DNA of 64,000 bases from Gyromitra esculenta (taxonomy: Eukaryota; Ascomycota; Pezizomycetes; Pezizales; Discinaceae): positions 1,302,001 to 1,366,000 of the forward strand of contig JBCAML010000011.1 of NCBI GenBank assembly GCA_038503075.1, read 5' to 3'. The notes beneath the pieces were generated by a model that saw nothing but the letters and a program-made list of their open reading frames with translations, was not told the origin of the DNA and ran no database searches. The translations under genes and the position numbers were made by a program. Below are positions 1 through 12,619 of the stretch, piece by piece; the stretch's first letter is position 1, and each line of letters begins with the position of its first letter.

Positions 1-1403
1 TCAATCTCAAGATAGATAAGTGTTCAGTACTTATTTTCTCAACTTAGTCACGAAATCTATTCGGCTGTCGCGTTGGTTCGAGAAGATGACTACGGTTTTA
101 TGCGAGAATGGCAAATGATGACGCTGGGCTAGGGTTCTTTGGTCGGAACGCTTGTTTCTCATGCATGTAGTCAGATGTATCTCATTTGTGTACCCACTTC
201 CAATACTGTTCTCTGAAACCAGTCCTGTGGCTGAGGGTGACCTTATTCACGAATCAGCACTGTCTTCGTTGCCAAGAGATATCAGATCCGGATCGATCTT
301 AAACATACAAGCTATAACAAATACCTTGGGAGGGGATATACTTAAGTGCTATTGTTAAACGGGTACATATGCACCTCTCGCATCTACACTGTAGCTGGCA
401 TCTAGTTATCACCAAATAGCTTCAACAACAGAGTACTTAGGTGTATTTTTAAGCCGTATCACAAATCTTCACCTTACCGCCGCTCTCAAGTCACAGGCCC
501 GGACATGCCTGACCGTATTGGTTCCCCAAAGCCTGTTTGAAATTTTCAGGGAAACCCCCGCCCTAGAAAAGCAGCAAAGTGGAGTATTTAATTCACAACC
601 AGCTCATACCTTAGTTTTGAACTGCAAAAAGAAAGCCACCTTTCCATTCTGCCCAGCCATACATAGCACGTGGGCAGTGGTTGCTCACAAAACACAACAC
701 ATAGACCGTGCTTTTTTTCTTGGTTTCTAGTTTTAGGGCTCGCAGCGCGGTTGTTACGATATTTCCCTTATTCATCATAGGATGGGTTATGGGACTATGT
801 CGGCTGCAATTGGGTCGGATTTCCAGATATGGGAAGACGGAAACCCAGGATTTTAGTTTCAGCCCCCGCATCAATCACGAAGTAAATCTCTGGTGTGTTG
901 TCTGGGAACATTCCCCATTGAAGAATGCGAGGGAATGTATATCCTGAGAGGTTACTAGTACCGATGACCCCCAAATTTTACGGGAATCGTCTCACTATTC
1001 CATAGGGCGGCTGTGACCGTAGGTTGGACAGGGGAACAATAATTTTCCCTTTGGCCTTTGTTGGTCGTCACAGTTGGCTAAGGGCCAAGATGTATTTTAT
1101 TATTTCTCGTTATTATTATTATTATTAGCCATAGTCCTCTACGGAGCGATTTCCAAGGTCGTGCACTATAAGAATATGGAATTATCAGAGGTTTTTTTTT
1201 CGAGATGCACGTGAAAATAAAGATGGGAAAATTCAAAGGTTTGCCTAACACGAGACGACGGCACACTTTCGCACCAAGCATACGTTTAGGGCTGAGCTCC
1301 CTGGTCTTATTGTTGCCCTACGAAACACAAATAGTGCTAAGAAAGATGTATTCCGAAGCCAGCCACCTAAATAGAGACCATCTAGAAATAGAGCTTTGAC
1401 ATA
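1..1403. other. Intergenic, no gene recognised
   Basis: The stretch downstream of UBP2 has only short open frames with no recognisable family. There is a short TTA/ATT microsatellite near 1110-1130. A CATGTAG motif occurs near 165. I see no RNA gene. Confidence 0.6.
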
Positions 1404-4400
1404 TCAGTCTACTATCTCCCGCTTGACTGCCTCCATGAGATCCATGTATTGGTCCTCTTTTACAAAAACTGCCCCAATAGGTCAATACTATTATTCACTT
1501 TGTCTGTATACCCACCAAACCTTTTAGAAAACGGAAACTTACCAAGAAAATATGGTGTGGGCGGGTTTTTTTCGTCATGCATAAATACTTCTCGCTCATC
1601 TTTGACCTCCGTCACATAGCCATCATTGTACTTGCGAAAGATCTTACGCTGAAAATCGTAGATATATATCCAGTAGTGTCCGAAAGTCGCAGAGCCTATA
1701 CAGTCATCCACATAAATTGCGATGATCGATATTTATGAATGGAAGGGGCTTGTATTTACCACGATGAATAAATACCGAGTGGATGCGGTAACCGTACTTG
1801 CGTAAGCCCGTGAATTGATCATTAACGCGGGATTCCCGATCTTTTATCTTCTCCTCGATTCCTATAATGCCGAATCCAATCAGCGTGAACTGTGCGGTAG
1901 GGGAAAGGGAGCTGTAGTGGGATACACGCAAATCTTACCTTTCAGCTCTCTTCGCGAAGCCGATACTCTCTCCTCTAGTCCTACCAAAACCTTGGGGTCA
2001 AGCTCTATACCATCTTCGACCGGACTCAGTCCCGCCAACCATTCTCGTGTAATATCAAGTGCATCAGACACCGGAATTCCAGTCTTTAGTAAGTTTATCA
2101 GCACCAAGCATGGGGGATATCAGATCAGGTATAGAGATTATTACTTGTGTTTTTGTCAACGCGGCTCTTCTCTTCTCAAGAAATTTTAGTTCCTCCTTCC
2201 ACTTCCAAGAATCTTCGCGCCTTGCTTTAAGAATTGGATCGTCCGTGTCAATATACCTATCAAGATAAATAGTCTCCGGAAAATGCAGGTGAGAGTTTGA
2301 TTTGTATGCAGAAGCTTTCGCACGATCAAACTGAACTCGCTGCACTTGGATTTGAAGAATGGGTGGAAGGTAGGTTATAGAAAGGTGGCGTTTGGCTTCT
2401 CGGCCCTCAAGGTCAACTTGTTCGATATCAAAGCTACTGTCGAGGGCCGAATAAATATCGCGATCACCCTCTGCTACATTGACTAATAAGTGGGAGAAGA
2501 GTTCCTGCGTCATGTCAGTGAGTACTTCGCCACGCGAAGATAGTCCATACTGACCTCCTTAGTCCGCGTTTCGGAAGAATTAGGAAATGTCAATGTTTGT
2601 TTTGTCATTCCGTAGAACAGACTTCGCCTTGTAATCAGTAGGTATCCGTAAGTTTTCGATTGTTCTCACCTACTTTTTGACTATATCAATCTGCTCCCCA
2701 TTTTCATCAATTTTCTCTGGCTTGATGGCAGCTTCTAACTGAAACATGACATTACCAATACACTCCGTAACATCTTGCTGTCGACCGAACATCATATCGC
2801 CCCGAGGGGGTTCGTCACGTTTCGGGCGGGGCGGAACTGGTGGTGGCCTATCAGGCATTTCTGGGGGTGGTGTTAACGGAGTTTGGATCTCCTTGCCCTT
2901 GCCCTCGCTAAGTTCTTCGTTTGTACCTTGAGCTTCATTCATAGCAACATCTTGAAGCGGGGGCCGTTGAGGCCCAATGAAGCCTGTCGAAGCTTCTTGG
3001 TTCAGGGTGAGGTTTTCTTTATCTTGACTTGATTTTGCATCCATGTGAACCATAACGTAGTCTTCCTCATTATTCCCTAAGTAAGGGGGCGGAGGATCGT
3101 CGTTAACTAAAGTGGCTTCACTACCATTGTCATCCAGTTCTAGTATACTAGTTGGCTTTTGATCAATGTCCATTTTATCGTGATCATCGGTTATATTAAT
3201 AAGAGGTGGTGGACCAGCTCCGGACATTGACATACGCCTTACTTCCTCTTCGGCTTCATCCTTAGAGCTTACAAGCGTCAAATAAGCCAAATCACGCTCA
3301 GGGGTGACTGAAGATTCTCCTGATGTGATCAAGTTTTGGAAAAGAGTGCGAAGACAGCTAACAACTACAGGAAATTAGTACGATGCCTCCACAATCATCA
3401 TAAATCACTCACACTTCTTTGCTCGCTCAACCTCTTTTTTTGTGACTTTCCTTCCACCAACCCGTTTCCGGGCCACAACTTCATCGGTAACTTCCATCTC
3501 TTGATATTTATCAATGTCAAGAATCATATCCCGGAGTGGCTTAACCGTAAAATAAAACTGCAATAAGCTATTCAGGTAGCATGTATTCCCAATGTTCTCG
3601 AGTCCAACGGGCCAATCTACAGCCCCCCTAGTACGATCATCAGATTGCCCTGTTTCAAGGAATGCTTTAATCTTGGCGCTATTTCGATGGTTTGCAATAG
3701 TCCGCATAGCTGCTCTTAAGTCTTGCAGCTGGCTGGGGGCGTCTTGCAACTACAAAGAATATTAATACACATATTTCGTCACCAGGGAATGTAGTCGTAC
3801 TCTAAGAGTGTAGACATTAATGATCAAGTCATCATGAACCGTTCTATCATCAATCCCCAGTCGGGTATGTGCAGAACCAATATCCATGGGAGTTTCTATT
3901 GTACCTGTCTCGAGAAAGGTGAGTAGAACAGGGCTCTGGCGAGCTTCTGCTATGATCTTTAACGCTTCCTTCGCAGTATTTTCATCTGTGGAATTATCCT
4001 CAATCTTGCGTAATTATTAGTAATGAATCTATCGCGACCAGAAAGCTGGATTTTAAGACAAATTCTTACCCTGACTTTATACATTGACAGTATGAAATCA
4101 TCTGTGGTTGATGTCGATATCTCGAGCCAGTTATAAGCGGCATTGACATCAGGAATTGATACTTGAGTGTGTTAGTTTGAAGGACACTAGCTCTTGAGAA
4201 AAATGCCTACTTTTCTCCGAAACCTTCACTATCTTTTGGCTCTTTAAGGCCAACCCAATTATCTTTAAGTTAGCTCTCATTTGATGCTCTTGCCTTGGAG
4301 CATCTGCCAAACGACTCCGGAAAACACCAATAATCAGATTCTCATCGGTGGTTCCTGGAGCAATAGTAAACGATTCGTAGCATTCTGCTACATCAGAGAG

Positions 4401-5871
4401 AGTGTACGCCCCTTCTGAGCGTGCCTTTGCAACTTCGAGGTTCAGCATCTCACTACGTCGTCCTAAAGCGATGCCAGTAAGACATTCAAAGTAATACGGA
4501 CTATTATCCATATCGCACGCACGCTGACGTTCGTAAGCCCAGAAGATCAAATCATCAGAAAAGTCCGAAACTGCCCCAAGGCTCGCATAGTAACTACTCC
4601 GAATAAGTCAACGACAAAAGCCTCAACAGTTTATTCACTTATCTCGCTGATAGCAATATAACTTACGGGTGCTCTGGGACTGTAAGGTCAATTTGCCAAT
4701 TGGATTTACAGTCGTCTAAATTTAAAGTCAGCCTCCTAGATTCTCGAATGTCAGAAAATCCTTACATTTTTCACATGCCAGCAATCGTCTGATCTCCTTG
4801 TCAGCTGATGTGACATTCTGGCGTACATTTGCTGCTCATGGTTGTCAGTTTTTATCTTGCACCCTCAAAATGCTAACGGTAAAATGAAAAAAAAACCTCT
4901 TACGTTTAGACCAGTTAGACTCATGCTCGTCCATCATTATCATTATTTCCTCTAACATTGCCTCCATGTCTTGCATGGTTTTTGATGTCGAGTTTTCTAC
5001 CACAGATAGCGGCGGCGGCCTCCAACTCTTGTCCTACTCGGCATCAGTCGTTCTTTCTCATCAAGCGCACACGTATTTTACACACTTCATCTTGGAAAGT
5101 AAACCCAGCCAAATTCATAAGCACATCACAACCATCTCCAAGACTGGTCAAGAATTTCTGGTTTCCTGCAGGAATAGCTCTTTGATTACCCTTCCTCACA
5201 TTCTTGATATATGCACCAAGTGTGTTTAGCGCTTGGTATGGAGAAATCGGTTCGATCTCGACATCTTTCTCAAGAGGGTCATGGGTTGTCATTTGATATT
5301 TCACCATCCGCGCTTGAAGTTTCTTTGGGTCCACCAATAATTCGGTCAATTGTTCGTTTAGGATAGGAGCTTGCGCGGTGACGGTGAGAAGAGCCGGACA
5401 AGTTGGACCAGAACAAGAAAACACCCTTTTGTCAAGCCACCGGACCTCGGGGTGACTCTTGATGTAGGTAGCATCAACGGGTTCAGATAACGATGGCTCG
5501 AATCGAAAGTGGTGAAGTGGGTCCTTTGTTGGACAGATATGAAGCTCCTCAAAATTCTTAGCTTTTGTGAACTCGACCTGTACATTGAGATGCATTCGAC
5601 ACCCATTGCAGATAGCAGCAACGTTGTATATCTTGTCGATATCCAACACATTAGTTTGTGGAAGTGAACATTTCTCGGTAATCCGGGAGAGTGTATGTCT
5701 ATGTTTGAGTGGCGGTAAAGGAGCAGTGTTCGGTTTGAACTGTCGAGGGGGGTCTGAAAGAATATTTAGGGTTTTGTTTTGAGGAAGGTAATGCGATAGG
5801 TCCGCCCAAAGCCGTGGTCCGGTTTTCCCTACCAGTTCGCAAAAATGAGTATGCAAGGGTTGATAAAACAT
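1404..5871 (-). CDS. UBP2: Ubiquitin carboxyl-terminal hydrolase, UBP2 type (multi-exon)
   Basis: This is a large USP-family (C19) cysteine deubiquitinase of the fungal Ubp2 type. Ubp2 removes ubiquitin, notably K63-linked chains, and in yeast works with the Rsp5 ligase. The N-terminal exon (5871 to about 5044) holds the Ubp2-specific region, with a CxxC-containing motif (AICNGCRMHL) and a later CSGPTCPALL. The Cys box NIGNTCYLNSLLQ lies near 3560-3600, the QQDVTE box near 2775, and the His box FGHYWIYIYD near 1684, so the catalytic set looks complete. A proline-rich acidic insert (about 2800-3300) sits between the Cys box and QQDVTE, as is common in Ubp2. The last exon, after an intron beginning GTAAGT near 1542, gives VFVKEDQYMDLMEAV and ends in TGA at 1404-1406. 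I did not fix every internal splice site. The start at 5871 is the most upstream Met in frame. Confidence 0.88.
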
Positions 5872-6216
5872 CTAGAAAGCTTGACAAACCAGGAGCTGCG
5901 GTCGGGCGGGGAAGGTCTTGAAGCATATCTGTGGTTGGAGATAGCTACCCATTTGGTTAGAAAAAGTAGAACGGAGTCAAGGGGGCTGATGAAAGACTAT
6001 GAGAACATAGCAGAGAACCGGTCCAGAGATGATATTACTTACGGGATATATATCGGCTAGGTATCTGTCAAATAGATTGTTTGGGCCGAGATAAAAGCGT
6101 AGCTGTGATTCAATCCAGAAACCGTCGTGGGGGGGTATCCGGGTTAGCTTGTCGTTAGATGTGGCGGGGCTTCACTCTGGTGTGTGGTGGGGCGTTGCAA
6201 CATGTAGGGGTACATG
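5872..6216. other. Intergenic, upstream of UBP2
   Basis: Presumed UBP2 promoter and 5' UTR. It holds no supported gene. A TACATGTA palindrome at 6211-6218 overlaps the TA next to the first MITE. Confidence 0.5.
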
Positions 6217-6218
6217 TA

Positions 6219-6451
6219 CAGTCGCGTCCGCAAAGTCCTGGCACCCCACAGCCTACTGATAGAAAACAAAATAGCTGTAGATCAAGCAAGGGAACAGCAA
6301 ATCGAAAGTGATGAAAGCTATGGGAATACTGACATACTAAATAACGTCTAATAGTTTTATATAATCACCTTCTATATAAATCGTCATTCTATTCAGCCAG
6401 CAAGCCATGCTTGTCAGAGACGATGGTGCCAAGAGTTTCCGGACAGCACTG
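6219..6451. mobile_element. MITE A, Tc1/mariner-like terminal inverted repeats, TA flanks
   Basis: The left end (CAGTCGCGTCCGCAAAGTCC...) matches the reverse complement of the right end (CAGTGCTGTCCGGAAACTC...) over about 27 bp, including a shared TGGCACC. TA dinucleotides flank both ends (6217-6218 and 6452-6453). It is 233 bp long with no ORF, so it is a non-autonomous element. Superfamily assignment is inferred from the TA target and the CAGT.GCGTCC terminus. Confidence 0.78.
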
Positions 6452-6453
6452 TA

Positions 6454-6711
6454 CAGTTGCGTCCAACAAGACCTTGCGGTTTTTGAAGTACCACAACGCA
6501 ACGGACTTTAGATAGATACATGTAGGCAGAACTCAACCAAAATATCTGGTATTTGATAGAGAGAAAAACATGAGATAATTAAACTCGTATGCGATTTATT
6601 TAAAACAGTAATAAAGATAGATGGAATAAAATTCTATATTCTTGAGAAGGTTTGGCATCGCCTCTGCATCACGATACTTCAAAAACCGCAGGGACTTGTT
6701 GGACGCAACTG
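6454..6711. mobile_element. MITE B, Tc1/mariner-like, shares its TA with MITE A
   Basis: The left terminus (from 6454, CAGTTGCGTCCAACAAG) and the reverse complement of the right terminus (to 6711) agree at about 35 of the first 37 positions, through the segment GCGGTTTTTGAAGTA. TA lies at 6452-6453 and 6712-6713. It is 258 bp long with no coding capacity. The termini resemble those of MITE A (CAGTxGCGTCC), so one transposase could have mobilised both. A TACATGTA lies inside at 6517-6524. Confidence 0.82.
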
Positions 6712-7127
6712 TACACAGTGTACAACAACCCGCTTACTTTGATATCGTAGATGCAGTCATGCGTTTGTCGTTTGGGAATATCTACACGCTTCAGTCCTGG
6801 ACGTTTCTCCGGTTACCCGATATCTGGGTCTACGATTGTCCTTGAACTTTTAAAATGATGCATATTACATGCAGGCCTATTCTTTCATCATGTTATATAA
6901 TGTACCTTCAGCTCTAGTCACACTTCTTGTATGATAAAATATTGAACGCCTGCCAACTCTCGTATCTAGTTATACAAAGCCCCCTCCCCCTAACCACCGG
7001 TGAGCTAGGAATACAAAATTAAAAAAGAACAGAAGAAAAAAGGTTTGATCAAGTATTCACGTGAAGTGAAAGTACAAAATGAAAACGGAAAGAAGTAAAA
7101 GGCCACTCCAACAAACTTCCCCCCTTC
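6712..7127. other. Intergenic between MITE B and HPC2 3' end
   Basis: No gene recognised. It is presumed to hold the 3' UTR of the convergently placed HPC2 gene. Confidence 0.5.
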
Positions 7128-8636
7128 TTATTGACTAGTGACGACCTTCGCGTTAGCTGCAGCAAGCGAAAATTTCTCCCTATCTTCTTTTTCCTTTTCC
7201 ATCTTCTCCTTATCCTTCTTAGTGAGACGGGGTTTGCGAACAGTAGTTCCGCGTGTTGAAGTCGCCCCACGAGCGCTATTCCCACGGCCACGGCCTCTAC
7301 CTCTCTTCACAGTACCATCGGCCCTAATTAAATTTCAGAACAGCTCCAAAAGAAGCCTGCAAAATACGGGGGATTTATACCTTTCAATCTGGGGCTTTTC
7401 CCCTTCTGGAACTAGTGGCCCGCTGTAAACGAAGAAGCCGTCTTTGGATGCAGCGGCTTGCTCTTCCCATAGCATCTCTGTGTCGTCAATGAATGGATCA
7501 TTCTTGTCGTAAATGTCTTGGTTCTTTCTTTTTTTCCGAAGCTTCTTTCCTTCTGTTGCTGAGTCAATGCCTCCCATAGGTTTGTCCTCAACATTAGATT
7601 CTGACTCTGATCCATCCAGCATCATTTCGTCACCACTATCTGCCCTCATCATTCTCTCCCTAGCCTTTGCAAGCCTGGGATTCAAGGCAGCCCATCCATA
7701 GCGCTCCTCAGCTAGCTTGGTAAAGTTAATGTACTTATTATGTTCACCATTGAGAGGAACGTGGAGGTGAATGTTAGGAAGTTGAGGTTCCATGTCCTTG
7801 CTAGGAGCACCGGGCAAAACCCCTCCCAATAACCCGTTCCCAGATGTCGAAGGAGCTGCTGAGCGATGTGGCTTTGGGGACGCGGCAGCCGAAGGGGGGG
7901 CGGTACCAGGTTTTGACTTAGGTGAGCGATTGGATGATTCGCCAGGATCTCCGGACCTGGAAAAGCTTTCAATTTTCATAACATTCTTTTCAGTGCTGCC
8001 AGTGGTGTATGCTGGGGTCGGAGTAATAGTGATTGGTTTCTCTACAGGGACGGTGCTCAATTGGGACGGCGGAGGCTGAGGATCGATCAGCGAAGAAATT
8101 GAAGGTGATGCGGAAGCTCGGTGTGCAGATTTTGCGGAGGTACCGGTGGAGCCACGTGGGATCGGGTCAAAGGGAGGCTGAAGGTTTGATCGATTCCTTG
8201 CCGAGGACGCAAGAGATGGATTGCTAGATTTCCTAGAACTGTTCGCTTCTGTATCGGAGTCAATCAAGTTGATAACTTCGTGACGTGCACGGGACGGATC
8301 TGATTGGCCAGTTGAATGCCTGTAAGTTATATTTTTTTTGCTAGCACGGGGTGCTACCGATGGTATTGGGTTCGATGTGGAAGCAACATCATGGGGGAAT
8401 TTTGGTTGACGGTGGGAATGTGATGAAGGGTTAATTGTTGTGGAAGACGACGACGACGACGACGACGACGACACGGCATGGTTATTGGTGTTAGCACTTC
8501 GCGAAGAAGAGGAAAGAGTTGTTGTTGACTTAGGATCCGTGGCCGTGACAACACTATGGGTTGGCGAAGTTGACTTGGACGACGGGTGAACACGATGGTG
8601 CACGGAAGACGGGCTTCCAAAAGATGCTGACGACAT
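7128..8636 (-). CDS. HPC2: Hpc2/ubinuclein-type HIR complex subunit
   Basis: The C-terminal third carries an Hpc2-related domain (HRD) with the hallmark YDKNDPFIDDTEMLWEE followed by DGFFVYSGPLVPE. This domain defines the Hpc2/ubinuclein family, subunits of the HIR/HIRA H3-H4 chaperone that performs replication-independent nucleosome assembly and histone gene repression. Exon 1 spans 8636-7381 and exon 2 spans 7323-7128, joined by a 57-bp intron (GTATAA..TTAG). The total is 483 aa. The N-terminal about 350 residues are Ser/Pro-rich and low complexity, including a poly-Ser run from a GAC/GTC trinucleotide repeat (about 8443-8470). The tail is basic and RG-rich (KRGRGRGRG), followed by a Lys/Glu coiled-coil-like stretch. 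Only the HRD supports the assignment; the rest is disordered and poorly conserved in the family. Confidence 0.85.
8443..8470. repeat. GAC/GTC trinucleotide repeat inside HPC2
   Basis: Tandem GAC units on the plus strand encode part of a poly-Ser tract on the minus strand. The repeat stays in frame and may vary in length between strains. Confidence 0.85.
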
Positions 8637-11437
8637 GAAGGGCTAATATTCTTTGTCTGTCTGCGGGTCGGAGGTGCTGGGGGAGATTTTCGGGGGTCCG
8701 GGATCTCTCCTCCTGTCTCCCTGTCTCTCTGTCCCTCCTCGCTCTCTCGTCTCTCCCTCTTTTTCTTTCTTTCTCTCTCCCTTTTTCCCTTTCGCTCTCA
8801 CTCACTTGGACTTACTTTTCGTGATGTTTATTTTTTTTTTTTGTAAATTTTTGTAATCGGCTGAAAGAGTGGTGTGGACGTTTATTAAAATAGGAAATAG
8901 GTAGGGTGGTGAAGGTGAGAGAAAAAAAGGTTGTTGTTGGGGGGAATGAGAAAGAGAAGCAAGGAGAAACGGGCGAGAAAGGGAAGTGAAAGAATAGAAG
9001 ACAAAGGCAAGAGAAAGGAGATGGAGCACAGGAATGAAAAGGGTTGGGTTGCGTGGCCAAAGCAGTGCTTTTTAGAACGTCAGAGGCAGAAGGGGAGGGA
9101 GAAGGAAAGAGAGAGGGATCCTAAACCAGCGCTCATTTGCTTTGCCTTGACAAGAGGTAAGTGAATTTGCGTTCATGGATGGCAACAGAAGCAACACCAA
9201 CAGCGGTGGGTACTGCGGATACTTGGAATGGTAAGTGGCCGTGAGACTAGCTGCCTGCTTGCCATAACTCTCTGTAGCAACCGCCGCGGCGATGCGAGAA
9301 ACCCGTATTATATTTTCATCTTCCCAGTCATCAACATAACATCACTGTCGGTGGGCGGGCGGGCTGCTTGGGCTGATGACGATGGCCTATCCCTCCAAAC
9401 AAGGTCTTTCTTGTCGCTGACCTGAGTGCCCGAATAAGTGCCATTGTGCTCCCTGGCTGAGGTCCGTACCGCCGAGGATGTGTACACTTCCTACGAAAAA
9501 ATATCCCCCCCCACCCTGAATCTGCAGAGCCCTAAAATGTTGCTATCCCAAAAATCTTAAACAGCTTGTTTACCCGGGACAACACCTACGCAGGCCACGA
9601 AAATCCCTGCCCCCATATTCAAGACCGTGGCTCAAACTCCTGCTTATTTTCATGCGTGTGGTCGCTGTGGCGATGAAGCAATGGCCCCCCCCCAGAATGG
9701 TCAGTGGTGAGACCTCTTCTCCAGGCTGGAATGAACGTTATGTGCGTGCAGCTAGGTCTGTCGCCCTTTAAGGATACCCGGCGCTTCAATATATTGCTTA
9801 TGAGAAACCCAAGAGTCACCAAAAACGGCTCATTTGGTTCCTTCAAACCAACAAGGTGGAGATTGATTCGATTATTTTGCTGTTCGAGACAAACGAAGTT
9901 TCGCGATATGAGGTGGTCTGTGCTCGCGCCAAGGTTACGGCTGCATTAGTGCAAGTGTGGGATGCGCTCCAACCCCACGTCACCACGCTACCGTCTCCAA
10001 CGTCGCAATCTGATCTCCACAGCAGCCGCATCTGTTCCTGCAAACCCCCATCTTCTAGAAAACTGGTGGAACACATTCCCAAGGCAAATAAGAGAAGAGA
10101 CGTGAAAGATTTACTCCAGAGATAACTCATCGATTAGGAATAATTACTAACACTACTTTAATGGTTCGCGGGAGCTAAAATATTTCCTTCGATATTAACA
10201 GGCCAGGAAAGAATAAGAATTCTAAACCCACGAAACCCAGAACACCAAGCGCCTGGATTTACATGTAGTCAATAAACATTAAGGAACTTTCCTCCTTTAG
10301 TCATTTTCTAGATATAATATAATACAACGGACAATGTCATTGGTTAGTCATATTAACCAAGTACATTACCGAAGTTACTCCTGATAGAAATAACCACGAT
10401 CAAATAAATAGATGCCTATATAGGAGGCTTTTCGGATGAAAGATTTTGAATATATTTGCCGGAAACCTTAGGATATATTCTGTCTAAAACGCCTTAAAAG
10501 CGACGATGACACAACAAGATGCCATTTGATCTTGCACCATTAGCAATATACGGGAAATACTATATTCATCAATCTGCATTCCGAGATCAATTCCGTCTCA
10601 CCATAAAGCTTCAGTACTCGCTTTTCCTAGGGCTACATGTACATAATGCAATAGCTAAGAGAGATTGTGGGACACTATCGTGAAGGGGACATACATGTGA
10701 GTTTATATGTTCACAAGTCCAAATTTTTGGTAAGGATGTGTAGCCTTTTATAGACATTTCATGCTGCCAGAAAGATAAATTTACGCTAGATTCCTTCCTC
10801 TGAGATTAGTTTCTGCAGATTCGTCCATGAGATTCGCCGGAAACTAATTGCGTAATGGAGGCAATTTCTAGTCTTATATTTATAAGGGTTTATGTAGCTT
10901 TAAAAAGGTTTGAAAATTCGCTTTCCGAGGGATGGAAGGGAAGGAAGTATATGAGTTGGAAATATAAGGTGAAGCACTTGTCATCAGTTGGGTAAGATTG
11001 GGATCGTAAACATGGCCTGTCACTCGATCACTATCGAGTGGAGATTAGAGCTAGAAAAGGAGAGCATGTCAGTTCGGATCATCAGTCTTAAACCCATAAA
11101 GCCAACAACAGGAAATAGAACCAACCAGAAGTGGCGACAGAACGTTCCAGGGATGTGGCTGAGTGACTGTTTACATGCATTTATGAGATGCTTGGCGGAA
11201 TGCGCTTGGCCCATTCCGGCAAACGCCAGGGCTAGGGTTTTTAATGAAGCTCAGCCGGCCACCCCTCTCCCATACTCTTGTTTCGCCCCATCATCTTCTT
11301 CCAAGTCCTATCTTTCACTCCCTTCCATACTTTATATCTCTGGTTTGTTTGCTCTTCTACCTCAGTTACTCCTATCTCCTCCCCATCTTTACACATTATT
11401 CCTTCCTCCCTTCATCAATAATTTGATTTGTTTTTCC
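8637..11437. other. Gene-poor 2.8 kb between HPC2 and BSD2
   Basis: The first 500 bp are a strongly strand-biased purine/pyrimidine tract (CTCTC/TTTCTTT, then GAAAGAGAG), presumably HPC2 promoter and 5' UTR. TACATGTA occurs at 10260-10267 and 10634-10641. The open frames here lack family signatures and splice logic. The last about 200 bp before 11438 are pyrimidine-rich, consistent with the BSD2 leader. Confidence 0.5.
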
Positions 11438-12619
11438 ATGGGTCCTAGATATGAGAGAGTAAGCGTCCCCCTGAGGTCACATGCATGTTTGTGCGTTGCG
11501 TGCACGTTCGATGGTACTGACAACGAACCTCCCTAGGTTGCCGATGAGGATGAAGATCTCGACGTCCATGGCAACATAACAAACTCTATTTCTAGCTCTT
11601 CGTCTGTCTACCCGGCTGCTGCGCCCAATACGATCCCGAACTCTCCGCCACCATCCTTCCGATCACGACCCGAAACACCTGACCCTAACTCTGAGTTAAC
11701 CGACTCATTCGACAGCCCTAGCGATGACGAGGATGGTGATGATATGAGGAATGTACGTGGATCGCAAAACGCAAATTTTCACCACGAGTCGATACCTCTA
11801 GTCCCAACGGCCGGCGGCGCTCCAGCTAGTTCTGCAGCTACTGGTGGAAGGGTTTTTGGTGGAGGGCAGACAGACGGGGTTTTTGCTAATATCAGTGCGA
11901 AGCCTACCGCTGGGGAGAAACTTGAAGAGCATCCACCTGTGAGCCCCGATATAGCGAGGATAGATCACTAGCTATTTTGATGGGACTGATTAGTTTGGAC
12001 TAGACATACGAACAAGCTGCCGCAGATGCTGCGCCTCCATACTGGGAGACCACAATTCTTGCACCTGGAATGGCTAGCGATGAAGTATTTATCGATGGCC
12101 TACCTGTCGGCTCTGTTTTTGCCTTCATTTGGAATGCCATGAGTATACGATCTCTTGTCTTTCGTTGCTATGGACGAATTCACTAACAAATATCTAGTTT
12201 CAATGTCTTTCCAATTTGTCGGATTTCTCCTTACCTACCTTTTACATACCACTCATGCAGCCAAGAACGGATCTCGCGCGGGCTTGGGTATCACATTGAT
12301 TCAGTACGGTTTCTACATGCGTTCTCGGGGCGATGATATCGGTGAAACTTCTCCACCCGTAGAAACAGAGCCACAATCACCCAACTCATATGAGTTTGGT
12401 GCGCAAGATATGGTGACAGAGGCCGCAGCGGATGACGGTATTGGGAAGAACGAATGGCTAAGCTACATACTGATGGTGGTCGGTTGGTTTATCTTGATTA
12501 GATCAGTGAGAAACTTTCTGCAGGCAAGAAAAATGGAGCAGGTGATATTATCAAGCCCAGATCGTGGTCTGGGGGTGGCTGTTATTGCTGAAGATGAAGA
12601 TCCGGCGAGGGCGGTATAG
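11438..12619 (+). CDS. BSD2: Ndfip/Bsd2-family transmembrane adaptor
   Basis: This is a membrane adaptor of the Ndfip/Bsd2 family (NEDD4/Bsd2 domain). In yeast, Bsd2 recruits the ubiquitin ligase Rsp5 to cargo, including metal transporters, in Golgi and endosomes. Exons are 11438-11458, 11537-11938, 12004-12142 and 12198-12619, total 327 aa. The N-terminal half is acidic and Ser/Pro-rich. A PPYW motif (APPYWETT) at the start of exon 3 is the expected WW-domain ligand. Three hydrophobic segments follow: VFAFIWNAMISMSFQFVGF, an AGLGITLIQYGFYM segment, and WLSYILMVVGWFILI. The first exon of seven codons (MGPRYER) is chosen because it joins in phase to VADEDEDLDVH. PCMT follows on the same strand about 800 bp downstream. 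Confidence 0.87.

Noticed and set aside
10988..11536. 182-codon open frame upstream of BSD2
   Set aside because: It runs through the BSD2 leader, first exon and first intron in the wrong frame and has no family similarity.
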